64,000 nt of DNA from Margaritifera margaritifera (lineage: Eukaryota > Mollusca > Bivalvia > Unionida > Margaritiferidae). The stretch lies in NCBI GenBank assembly GCA_029931535.1, contig JAQPZY010001660.1, forward strand, positions 7,386,001 to 7,450,000. Reading direction: 5' to 3'. A program made the position numbers and the translations under genes. Of the stretch, positions 33,657 to 46,400 are shown in pieces (the first letter of the stretch is position 1; the number at the start of each line of letters is the position of its first letter). The notes under the pieces were generated by a model. It saw nothing but the letters and a program-made list of their open reading frames with translations, searched no databases and had not been told where the DNA came from.

Positions 33657-33870
33657 CTAGGTCATTGTACACATGCTTGTTTGTATATTTAAGTGTGATT
33701 TTGCAGCTTCACGATAATGTAATGATTGATGATATCTGAGTTTCCGCTTTGGAAAGACAAAAACATAAATAACACCTTTACATGGCGGTTTGCTACAAAT
33801 ACGAGTCATCTTACGGTTGACAACGTCAGCATAATACAACTTGTCGCAACTCTCAGTGAACGATAGGGCC
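33657..33870 (-). CDS. possible exon of a third CAP-like gene
   Basis: The minus-strand frame contains LYYADVVNRKMTRICSKPPC, then KGVIYVFVF and a basic tail to a TGA at 33657. An AAG acceptor just before LYY would be phase 0, the same position and phase as the intron before IRSPEIS in CAP gene 1 and LLTAEV in CAP gene 2. The Cys spacing also fits. There is no companion exon with clear splice sites nearby, and the CAP2 motif is poor. Chance remains possible. Confidence 0.3.
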
Positions 33871-33889
33871 ATACAAACCATACAACATT

Positions 33890-34900
33890 AATCCCACTCC
33901 CACGTCGCCCATCCATTTTTAAAAATCATTTTAATTAAACTTTCCCTTTCGTAGACTGAATCAAGCTAGATTTTCTTGCAACTTTATTCCCAATATGAGC
34001 CCTGGTTGCCACCTGCGAGTTGTCTGATCACGTAGTAATCAATACGCATCACACAGTTCTGAAATTTATTGTGTGTATAATAAATTAAATCGCAAAATAC
34101 AATAATGTGTTCATACCTGAACCAATATATCTCATTAATATTGATTCATAATTAAAAATCACAAGATCCCCCCCCCCAAAAAAAAAAAAAAAAAACCCAC
34201 AAGAACGCTGATGGTTGTAGCATTAGCAAGTAAGTAGTCATCATTTTCAGACATATCATACGACCCTGAATGTTTTACAACGTAAGTAATCTTAAATACT
34301 TTAAAGTCCAACTGGAACTCCTCACGTTTAATTAGCACAATTCCTCTGGTGTACATGCCTTATGTCAAACGCAATGATACAAAGTTTCATTAGACTGATG
34401 ACAGAAGTATCGAGACATGAAATTAGTCCACTACCTAATGTCTGATGTGAATGGACCTAGGAGCTCCAAGCCAAGTAGCAAAGAGAATATACTGCGTGTA
34501 GATTAATGCGTGTCGCAAATAACTTATACCAGCCCTTGTAATGTTCTTCCGCTTCGAAACCAGATTGGAAGCGTTAACTTGGCTCTCAAACAACTCTTGC
34601 TTGTTGGAAGTAGCGCAACAAAGTATGATGTCACACTTTTTTGTGTATGGCGGCTATATCGCAGCTAGCTTTTGCACGGGCATATTTAGAATAAATGTGA
34701 TTGCAATAATGCTGTAGCAATGGTTCTTGCTAGTGACTTGACACCCAATATATTTTAATCATTCCCTTGACCGCATATATAGAGACTTATAATAATGCAT
34801 CGGTATGGCGATAAAAATCATCATACGCTAATCACATAGCAGCAAAATAGTGACAAATATCTTTATATGTCATGCCGAAGTACACAAAAGAAGCATTCCA
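33890..34900. other. spacer downstream of CAP gene 2
   Basis: It includes a C/A homopolymer pair (34166-34195). The minus-strand frame 34159-34356 reads through that tract; an exon is not excluded but is unsupported. Confidence 0.4.
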
Positions 34901-34910
34901 AGCACCCACC

Positions 34911-35124
34911 CTAAGCATATGCCAAATCTCCACACACTTCAGTATAATTTAGGCGCATTCCGAACTCGCCTGTACGTTCGAGTATGTTACGTAATCTTTC
35001 TCGACGCAGAAGTCGTTCTTCCCTTTCTTGCTGCTCCCGTATTTGCTGTTCTCGGATTTGTTTTTCTCTGAGGTAGAGTTGTAGCCGTCTTTCGTATTCC
35101 CTTCGCCTGGCTTCTTCCCTCTCC
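34911..35124 (-). CDS. CAP gene 2, last exon (charged coil, stop TAG)
   Basis: It starts after a CAG acceptor in phase 2; an alternative AG lies four bases upstream but does not fit the phase of the 38640 exon. It encodes repeated REQQIREQQEREERLLRRER-type heptad-like sequence and ends GMRLNYTEVCGDLAYA-stop. An intervening small exon cannot be excluded. Confidence 0.6.
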
Positions 35125-37343
35125 CTGTCTGGATGAAAAGCGGTTTTTGCCCTTTGATAACCAATTTCACGTAGTAACCGTGCCGCCATCTTAGTCTTAG
35201 TGTATACAGATAATTTTAAACTCTCTTTTAAATGCAAATAAGCCAGTTTGGTGAATCATATGAATACACACTACTTATTCTATTCCTCTGTTTGCAACAA
35301 AATTATTGTGAGCCAACCTTCTCGTAAACCTATGCTACCGCTGAAGGATTAATTTCATATCTTGATTTACAGTTGGTAAACATATTCTGAGTAACAAAAA
35401 AAGCGTTTGATAAAACACAAGTTTGATTTTTTTGTAAATTCTGTAGATCCTTTTTTGAAGCATTGCAGCTTCAACAACACTTTACCATCAAGCCTGACAT
35501 TGCCTCGTTTTCCAGTAACCTAGATCATTGTTCCGGGCATGCAATGTGCGGAACTGTAAACAGGTCTACTTTTGATTTGCTTGTATGTCTGTCTAGATGG
35601 AGATTACTAATCGTTCATTTTTTTTTTAAATTATAAAACTAGTCTAGGGTCTGTATAACCAGCACACATTATCCAGAACACAATTTATGCTTTAAAAATA
35701 AAGCAGCAGTATTCTACTATAGCTATTCTTGATCCAAAAATGTCGCAAACAAGTACCTTATTTTAAACTACATTTATTGTCACCCCACTGTAATAAATTA
35801 ATTCTTTCAAAGTCTGACATTTAATATACAATTGACCTGTCTACCATGTGGTAAAATTCAATTTAAAACTCAATTAAATCGGATAGGATGCAGGATTAAA
35901 TATGAAATAATAAAATAAACTTTAAATTTGGGCATCAGCAGTGACAGTATTCAAGGAAGTAACCATATGAATTTAAGTATTTCCCTTTGTAAAATTGATA
36001 GAAATCTGATTAAGTAGTTGGCGAACACACAGAACGAATAAATACTGACAAGCTAAAATGAAAGGTAAGTAACTAGGACGTGTAGTATCCAATCAAAGTT
36101 TAGAGCCCTACAGTAATAACTGTATATGTCGTTAAAAGAATTATGCAAATCAACTCATCTAACAGAATGGGGAATTTTCTTCCCCCAAATAACCCCCAGA
36201 ATAGGAAAAGGAATTTTGGGCAAAGGTTATATGAACTTCAGGTGTGGACAGTTGGCTCTCTTTGGTCAAGGGCATACTTTGCACGAGGAAACTTTTAGTA
36301 CAACAATAAAGACGTAAAAGAATGTGTCATCCTATTTCTTGGACTTGAAAGCTGTGTATGTGTATTATTCCAATAACTAGTACACGTAAATACTAGAGAT
36401 ACAATAATTTCAGATATCTCATAGTCGCAATATGCATATAGTATTGAAATTATCCTTTACCAAATGTATTAAAAAATTATAATATCAGTTCAATAAATCT
36501 TTATGAACATACAACGAGTATCAATCTGAAACAGGAATATATGGCACATAAAATGATCTTAATATACTAATGGCCTAGGAGTAAATGGAGCATTAACTAT
36601 ACGTAAATGAGTCAAGTGTGAAATTGATTGTGCAAGACAAGCATAGATCATAGAGCCCAGTATAAAGATGTTGAACAGCCACCACAATTAGCAAACTTAA
36701 AAGTATTAATTGAATTCATTATCTTGGCATTGGTGTTGAATGACAAAGCTTACATGTGTGATTCAGAAAGGTCACATGTGCTAATAAATACTGTCAATTC
36801 ATTCAAATTCTAATATTTCCTAAAAATGTTTAACCTATGCTTAATTATAGATATGCTAAGTCCAAGCTGTTACTTAACAAAACTATAATAGTCTTGGAGT
36901 GGGCTTGCTCATAACTTATTATGCTAGAACACACATTCAATGAAGGAAATATATCGATATTAGAAAATCAATTAGTGTAGTAATACCTGACAGTACAATT
37001 CCTTGGTCAATTTGCCGATTGTAGGGATTGTAAAACAGCCAGTAACTATTTTCTCTAAGGTAACCTCTGCTACTTGTTACGTTGTTGCTTAAATGTTACC
37101 TCAGGCGTTGGTTGATTATATGGAGCAATTTCTTTCTTTTTTATTCATTGACCAGTACATCGAAATCAGTTGCGGTCCACTGAGCTATTCACAATCTCCA
37201 GAATCAATAAAAGGGTATTTGACATGTTGTATAAAGAAGTGAGTATATTTTGAAGAAATTTTCTTTCTATCGAACAGAAAATGATGATGCAAAGTTTGCG
37301 TAAACATGGTTCTGAATTTCTTGAAATATTTTTGTTTGTTTTC

Positions 37344-37378
<35 letters not shown>

Positions 37379-40300
37379 CTATAATGTAGGAATGTATAAT
37401 ATTGTATTTATGGAGCAACTGGTGACAAAATTGGCTTTTGGAAGGATGCTTTGATAGCGATAAGATTATTTTCTGGTTTGATGCAATTTATAAAAAAATG
37501 TGGGTCTCGTATTCTATAAACCTTTTGAAACTTAAGCTTATTTTGAAAACACCAAAATCAGACATTACTCTGAATTTCCTTTTGTATTTTCTTTTTAATG
37601 TAGGAATATATAACAATTTTATTTTTCGAGCTATTGGTGACAAGATTTGCTTTTGGTAGGATATAAGACTATTTTCAGTTTTGATGTAATTTATAAATAT
37701 ATTTCGGTCAAGTATTCTAGAGACCTTTTGAGCACGAAATTCGAGCTCAAAATCCCAAAATCAGATCTGATAGTTAGAAAAAACTAACTACGTCATTAAA
37801 GTTTTTTTATGCCAGTAGAAAAGTCAAAGATAAGAAGATCCTGGATGTTCAGTGGTTCTAATTCTAATATAATTAAATTTACCTAATGTCAAAATTCCCA
37901 ACCTTTGAACATGGAGCTACAGTTTCATGCTCAAAAGGTTTCGAGAATATGGGCAGGTAGAGTGAAAACTTTATTTAAAAGATTTAAGTCATTGTTATTC
38001 AATGTTATGTCTAGCGATGATCATTTTGCTTCGAGATAAGTTACTGGAATACAGGTTTGTTACTTAGATTACCATGCGGAACTCCTCAGATGATTACCTT
38101 GGATGTATTACGGAGTTTGATATGTGACTCCGCCGTAGAATTCTGCGACAGATACAACCCCATTTATGCAACCTGGAGAATTAGCGGAACCAATAATGTA
38201 AGAACGCCGAGATGTTTCTAGTTACATTTACGGTTACGATCCAATCTTCCCAGGTGTTCTGGGTATGTTCTCGCAATGTTTAAATGGAAATGACCTCGCA
38301 TGCTCGTGAATAACATTTTATTACAATCCCCATACCGAGCCCTTTGCAATGCATGTTTCCATCACAGGTAATGTAATAAGTTCTAATGAAGAATGTCACT
38401 ATAAATGCTCCGAAATTATCTAACTGGGTTTGTAGGTTGTAGCACAAAAAGAATAGTAAAGAAAACAAAGTCTAAAAGCAAGATGTAAAGCGAAATAGCA
38501 ATTAAAACAGGAAAAATACTTATGACAATACATTAATGTATATTGCGCTTAAAGCTCTACTAGAAGATTAGATGTAAAGAAGGCTACCAAAATAAATAAC
38601 AGAAAAAGCTGATATGTGTCTGAAGCATGGTTTCTGTACTCGCCTTCACGATCCCGTAGGGCCTGGCGTTGTCGGCGTTCCTCCTGCAGGTAATATTCAT
38701 TCCGTCTCCTTACGTACTCGTCTGTCTGTCTCTTCCCTGTACATTATCCAGTTGTATTTAAAAAGTATTTTTAAACACAATTTTATTATTGAAATATGTC
38801 AGAGCAAAACATTTTAATGGCGTAAGTGGGACACTTTTGATCACTATTTGGTGCGCTAACATGTAGTAAAGTCTCGATGATCCAACACTAACCTTTCCCA
38901 ATCAAAACAATCGGATGAACGCAACTGTTAAATTTTGTTCAAACTGACTTTCGATAAATCTTCCCTCTCATTGCATCGTAAAAATGGTTTAATCTTATGA
39001 ACAGAAAATATAATTCATTAGATTAAAATTGCAACTGGAAACAAAAATGGATGAAAGTGATCAAAAAACGTCAGACCATAAACATTAATCATCGAGTAAA
39101 AACAATAATAGCAAAATTGAACAACTATCAAACCACACGAAATTAGAGTTTAGAAGCCGCAAACGGAATGAAAAGTTATGCTTAATATGTTCACTTACTT
39201 CTAATGGTAGAGTTTGTCTTGTGAACAGTGAGTTCAGAAAACGTTTTCCGTTCATTGGTTTGCTTCCGGTGGTGGGAATTATGGGATTGTTGAGAATGCT
39301 GTCTGTCGTGTCTTCGCTCCATCCGCGCCAATAAACGTACATCCCTACGTTCCTCAGGACCAGGGAACGGTATAACGACATTTGCATAATAAGTGACGGC
39401 ATTTTGTCTATTCCTATTGGTTTCTGTACCTCCGTCTGGTATAGTGACATTTGTTTGCTGCCCTTTTGGTTCCAGTGTTTTGTCACTATCCACATTGATA
39501 CGAATTTGGGGTGCTTCAAGCAGCGACATATGCATGGATTCATTTACATCCGTAATCTCTGAAATGTAAAAAATCAGAAATTAAACACTATTAAGATAAG
39601 TAAAAAATATACGATGTTGATATTTTTATACAGGTTGTATAGTATTTACTGCAAGCGGGACAAAGGCTTTGGACAGTATTTTAGACGTGGTATTTGTACA
39701 TTAAATGTGAGGGTTTTGTTCATCTGTATTATACACGATTTCATCAAAACAGGCCATTACTTGTTTCGATAAACATTTATCATACCCCTACTGCATTTCT
39801 CACGAAAAGCACCCAATTACATTAAAAATAAAATAATCCAGCCTAGAATGGAATCTGGATTCTTTGTTTCTTTATTAATGCGATTAAAACTGAATTCACT
39901 GCCATAGTTGCTACTATAAATACCTTTTTTATCAACCTTGTCAATTAACGATTACATGTACATCCATTGAAAAAAAGGTGAATATAAATGAGAACATAAA
40001 CGACAATCAAAGATCATAACTAGAAGTATTGTCCTTAATCAAGATTGTTTTGATTCTTTACAGTCAAACTTTAATACCTCACTGATTTAATTTCCTATAA
40101 TACTGAGTAGAAATCCAAGCAGCTTGGGCAGGTGTCCGATTATTAAACACAGTACTAAACTCACGTAAATGTTATAACGTAGACATAATATTGTAATGCT
40201 GAATGAAGTCATCTCGAGTGTTGATACATGTTGTATGTATTGTTTATTCTCACAACAACTTACCTGCACATAATTTATTGATACATTTAGTCCCCGATTG

Positions 40301-42812
40301 GCACGCCGAGCAGGGCATGCCCTCAAAATAAGGAGGCTGGCCCAGTATGTTTATCCTGTAAATATATATATATATATAATTATTTATTAGTCTACACATT
40401 AATGCATTGCTAGACGACCACTTATTGAAGTATTTGATCATATACAATAATATCAAGACGAGGTAGCCACGGCAGCACAGTTAGTAGAGAGTCAAACGCG
40501 TAATCCAAGGGTCGCAGGTTCGATACTCGTCCTGGCCAGCCTGGGCCAGCTGCCTTGGTGTCCTTGGGAAAGGTACTTAGCTCCCGTTTCCTCGGCATGA
40601 TATAGCCAATAATGTGCTAAAAGTGCCGTTAAAACCAACAAAAAAGCAATAAGACGACAGGTGTAGGATGGAAGGAAAAAGAAGGAGAGAGGGTGAAGAT
40701 TTCAGTGAGCCTTATAATCAATTGCTTCGGACAAAGCAGACAGAAAAAAAGCCCTTCCACTACTTCCGCGGTTAAAAATTTGTTTTGATGAATAAATTGT
40801 ACTGATTTAACTTGCTAGTATACAAAAAAATAAGAATGAAACTGAGCATGTTTTTTTTTTGTTTTTTTTGTTTTTTGCTGATATTAAACATGTAAAATAT
40901 ATTGCATTATTTTGATATGGATTTGAGGCCATTGACGACATTTCAAGTGTACATGTAGCAAACATTATGAATAAAGAATTATTGTATTTTGAATTTCTAT
41001 GAACAGAGTATTGCTTATTTTAAGGATTTTAACCATTTGGAAAATTTTAAGTAAACTTAAAAAGCAAATATTTTCTAGTACTTATTCACGTGCACGCTAC
41101 CTTGGTGTGTAGAAGCAAACAAGAAGCAGGGCATTGTATACAGTCTCATTGGTCATATTCATATCCGGACAGTTCATAAGAGCACAACCAACACGCTTGA
41201 CCTCCGCTGTCAGCAACTGAAATGTACAAGTAACAGTATGTATGTATGTACGTACGTATGTACGTATGTATGTATGTATGTATGTATGTATGTATGTATG
41301 TATGTATGTATGTATGTATGTATGTATGTACGTACGTATGTATGTATGTACGTACGTACGTACGTACGTATGTACGTACGTACGTACGTATGTACGTACG
41401 TACGTATGTATGTATGTATGTATGTATGTACGTACGTATGTACGTATGTATGTATGTATGTAAGTACGTACGTATGTATGTATGATTGTATGTATGTATG
41501 TATGTATGTATGTATGTATGTATGTATGTATGTATGTATGTATGTATGTATGTATGTATGGAGTTTAACGGCATATCAGCACAATCCTAATTATTTAGTG
41601 GTGAACAAAATCTACGTAGCAAATATGACAAAGGAAAAACCTTGCCATAATCCTCAGAAAGATAAACATCTCCAACTAAGTGAATATGCACCATGAGGAA
41701 AAAGATAAAGGTAAATAAGTTGCAAAAAATCCACAAAAGGCAAACAAATCGAAGATAAAGGCAAAAACAGGTAAAATCTTTAAAATAGAAGGTCACATTC
41801 TTCCTATATAAACCGCACTCGTTTAAAGGGTCCAAGACCTCGGTTGAAACATTAACACCAGACACATCCCGCGACAAACAGTTTGCCTCTGTTAGTCGCC
41901 TCTTACGACATGCAGGAGGGTGCATGGGGCCTATTCTGCATCCCCTAACCCAAAGGGGGGAGTGGTAGTCTCGAGCGGCGGAATACAATTTAACCTTTAC
42001 AGGGTCACTTTTTTAAAAAAAATGCCATAGTTTGGCAAAGTAATGAACAATTTTTCTTTTTTTTTTTCAAAAGAGAAGGAGAAAATGAAGATAATGAGGA
42101 GAAGGAGGAGAAAGAGGAGGAGGATCATAAAATGATGAGGATGATGGTCAAGATGATGATGAGAATTAATAGAATGTAAATTGATGATCTTTTATCTGTA
42201 CTCATTTCATGTGAAATGTATGAAACGAGTTAAATAATTTGGCAGCAACAGTCTAAAATTATTGAAAGAGTTCAAAGAAATTCATTTGAAATGCACACTT
42301 ACTTTCTCTTAATTCATTTGAAATGAGTATAAATGTATGATATTATTTACCCCGTGACGAAAATTACTGAGTTTGTTTATAAAACTGCAATATACAGTAA
42401 TGAAACGACTCTAAGTGCAACTGGATGATAGAGACATCACGCCTTTAACTTATATGACGCTATGCGGACATTTGTAACGTCGTATGGTGTCTACAAATGA
42501 TGTAATATTAAAAAAATGTTTGGAATTGATTAACTCCAATAATTCAGTAGACATGTGATTAAAGACACAATACTATTGGTTTTTTTATATATATAATACA
42601 ATTTGAATTTAAAGCTTGTGCCTTAAACCCCAAAAGTCTTTTTTTAACCTCTCCTGTATGCTGCACATTTGGATGTTCCGATGAACAATGTGTGCTTTTC
42701 AAATACGCAAATTAATTTTGTTAGCAGATTTCTTCAAAACAGATGTACAAATAGTTTCGATAACTACCAACTCGCAGGAGGTTCATAATAAAATATTGCA
42801 AGTGCCAGAAAA

Positions 42813-42872
<60 letters not shown>

Positions 42873-43378
42873 CGATCTGCGATGGCTCAGTGGTTAGTGT
42901 GTCAGACTCTCGATCAGAAATGTCCGGGTTCGAATCTTACCTTTGGAACAGCCCAGGCCTTGTATTTTCGAAACTCGAACTCAAGCTCAAAACCCCGAAT
43001 TCCGATATCATACTAAGGGTGTATATACGTCATGGAAATTTAGCAGCCGAAGAGAAGGACCCAAGTTAATAAAACTTTCACAGTTCTATGATTCAAGCTT
43101 TAGTATAATTAGTATAATTAAAATGAAAGACTGTCAAAGTTTTGGGACTTTGAAATTGAGCTAGAGATTCTTCCTCTGAAAGTTTACAGAATACGGAGCC
43201 TGGTCGGCTACCGTTGTGTGTCGTAGGGCAAGGCACATTACTCTAGTTGTTTCGGTACGATGCAACCTGCCTGTGTTGCTGTGCCGTAATACTCTCCCAT
43301 CTTCACACTTCCACCCCCACCTCTCCCATCTACACACTTCCACCCCCACCTCTCCCATCTATACACTTCCAACCCCCC

Positions 43379-43450
<72 letters not shown>

Positions 43451-46400
43451 GTAAGGATATTTGCAAAATTTTCATTTGAAAAAGGCGCAACCTCTAAGGC
43501 AAATAACGGATGTCTGTTGTTATTAATATATCCCATAAGTTGATGATTCATTTGCTGGTTCGAGTATCATGCAAACTTGTTAAAGGTTGGAGTGATTGCA
43601 CTATTATCTCTCGGAGCCGTCTCACTTTGTCCAAATGCAAGAAGTATTCTTTAAAGGGGCATATATAATATATAGATTTATCTATTAAATGAAAAACACC
43701 ATATTCATCCATCATCTTAAAATTAAAGTAAAGACGACTCGGTAAAAAAAAAGGATTCCTTTGCCAGCGATAAAACTGAATGCCGCATTCATTAGTTATA
43801 TTTAGTAAACATTTTTTCTTATCAAAGTGATGTATGGACGGTACTGGCTAATTAATATTCATAATATTAAACGGACAAGTGTGTCATGTATGGACGGCAG
43901 TGGCTAATTAATATTCATAATATTAAATGGATAAGTGTGTGATGTATGGACGGCAGTGGCTAATTAATATTCATAATATTAAATGGACAAGTGTGTGATG
44001 TATGGACGGCAGTGGCTAATTAATATTCATAATATTAAATGGACAAGTGTGTGATGTATGGACGGCAGTTGCTAATTAATATTCATAATATTAAATGGAC
44101 AAGTGTGTAATAGTAGAGTTCGTTTGTGTTATAAAATAATCATGAATAAATTTGTACGGTGTATGTATTTAAGCCGACCTAGTTAGGTTTTTACAACAAA
44201 CGAATCAGATTTTTTGTCAACCTATGGCTTTCTGTATGACAAGTGGCATTAATTACGTCTGGGAAAGGGACAGCAAACCAAAGTGCGACTTAAATAGTGC
44301 CAGATCTGTCCTCTGTCAATGTCTCAGTAGATTGGGGTCTACGATTTTCGCTTCAAATAAATAATAAGTATAACTAACAGCATAGACTCAGATCTACCGG
44401 CGCATTATTCTCCGCATTATACTCCGTCAGATCTGGGTCTATGCTGATCGAAGTTGGATGCGCGCCACACCAGGATACAACGGTATAAATACCGTAATGA
44501 GGCTGCTCAGTTTTGTATCTACAACTAGGTTAAGTTCCTATTTTCCTTTGGATAAGGCATAATTATACTGGGGGGGGGGGGGGCAAAGCCAGCGGCCCCC
44601 CACCCCACTCCCAAAGGTCCAAAATATGAGCGCGAAACAAAACGGAACATTTAATACAATAAGTTTTCTTTACAGTTTACAGTTAGTTAAAATTATGCTC
44701 TGCACACGCTCAAAATGCGCTTCCTGTCAGGGGTTCCGCCCATAAATCCCTTGTCAACTTGTTTAGGCGCCCCCCCCCCCCCCCCTCAACGATATTTTTA
44801 CATTTTTCGAACTTTACCTTTCGTTGACACTACAGAGCCACTTTGTGCTGAGGTGCCGTAAAACATTACAACATACATACTGTTTCAGAACATTTTTTTT
44901 TTTTAAATTTTACCTTTGGCTATTACTGTTCTATTCCGAGACAGTGCAACATCCACACAATTGAAGTGAGAAAAAGAGCAACACGCACACAGCTGAAGTG
45001 CGGAAAAGAGCGACATGGTTTGGTTTGGCAAGGTACAGCAACACAAGTAGGTTATTTAGTGCCGAGGCAATTGAAGTGCCTTGTCCAAGGACACACCACG
45101 TGAACTGACCTGGGCTGATCCAATGGAAGAACTAGAACCTGCACCCTTTCGGTCAGAAGTCCAGCACGTTGACCACTGAGCCACAGCTTATCTTAACTGA
45201 TACGTGATATTACAGTCAGAGTTTTACATATCATTTATAGTACGTGTCTCTTTTCAGAAGATATACGAGTAGAATAGTGTGTCACTCTGGGGACAAAAAT
45301 GTAATTCTGGGGATATTGGGAATATAACGTTACGTCTCCATTTTGAAAATGTGTCACTCTGGGGATAAGGGGAATTTAACATTAGTCCATAGGTTTAACA
45401 TTGAAATGGCACTTTAGGGAAAAGGGAATATAACATTAGTCCTTAACATGACATTTCCTATTGTCCCCAGAAATTGTTTTGATTTTGAGTAAAAAAAATG
45501 TCACCCTGGGGACATTGGAAAACGTAATGTTACAAATATCCAGAGGTTAAACACACCCTTTGACTGACCAGCACCTACAACTACTAACCAGCTCCTACAT
45601 ATACTGACCAGCACCTATATCTACTCACCAGCACATACACCTACTGAGCAGCACCTACACCTACTGACCAACACACCGTCTTACTGACCAGCACCCACAT
45701 TTACTGACCAACACAGTCTTACTGATCAGCACCCACATCTACTAACCAACACCTACGCCTACTAACCAATACAGTCATACTGACCAGCACCAACACCTAC
45801 TGACCAGCACCCACGAATACTAACCAATACACTGTTACCGACCAGCACCCGCTCCTACAAACAGATGTGTAATGGTAGGATGTAAAGTTAGGGAGTAAAG
45901 TAATGAGGATTAACACCAAATTTGGACAGACAATCATTCACTATCACCATCCAGCACTCACCCTTTTACAAATCAAACAAAGAACAGAGGAAGAGAAGTC
46001 ACTTGAACAGAATGCTGCCTAATGGTTACATGAATATATCCAAGATTCATACATAAAGCATTACCTATACCACAGATTATGTAGGCGGTGTATGTAAATT
46101 TGCATATATCGTACTGATGTTATAAATAGCTATAATCAAGGGAATCAACTCATAATAACACTAAAGTGGATGTGACTAAAGGTAATTCTAAAATTTGGAA
46201 GCTGCAATTTAGCGAAGACAAAAAAAAAAAAGGAACATTAAATTAAAATGACTAAAATTAAAAATAATACTAAAATTCTGAAACTAATACGGACTTTAGC
46301 GTAGAATAAAAAAAACATCCAGAACATTATATTACAAAATAAAGCCGTGGCTGAAGGTAATGAAAAAAAACCCAGATTAGATTCAAATGGCGAAATTGAA

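Noticed and set aside
40463..40540. Functional tRNA gene (A and B boxes present)
   Set aside because: No intact cloverleaf; followed by SINE body and tail, and repeated at 18.77 and 49.94 kb.
41146..41696. HTYIHTY / YVCMYVC frames up to 152 codons
   Set aside because: Tetranucleotide microsatellite; the real feature here is the short CAP exon at 41101-41216 in another frame.
42880..42950. tRNA gene with good A and B boxes
   Set aside because: The downstream SINE block at 43.21 kb and lack of an obvious acceptor-stem match indicate a SINE head.
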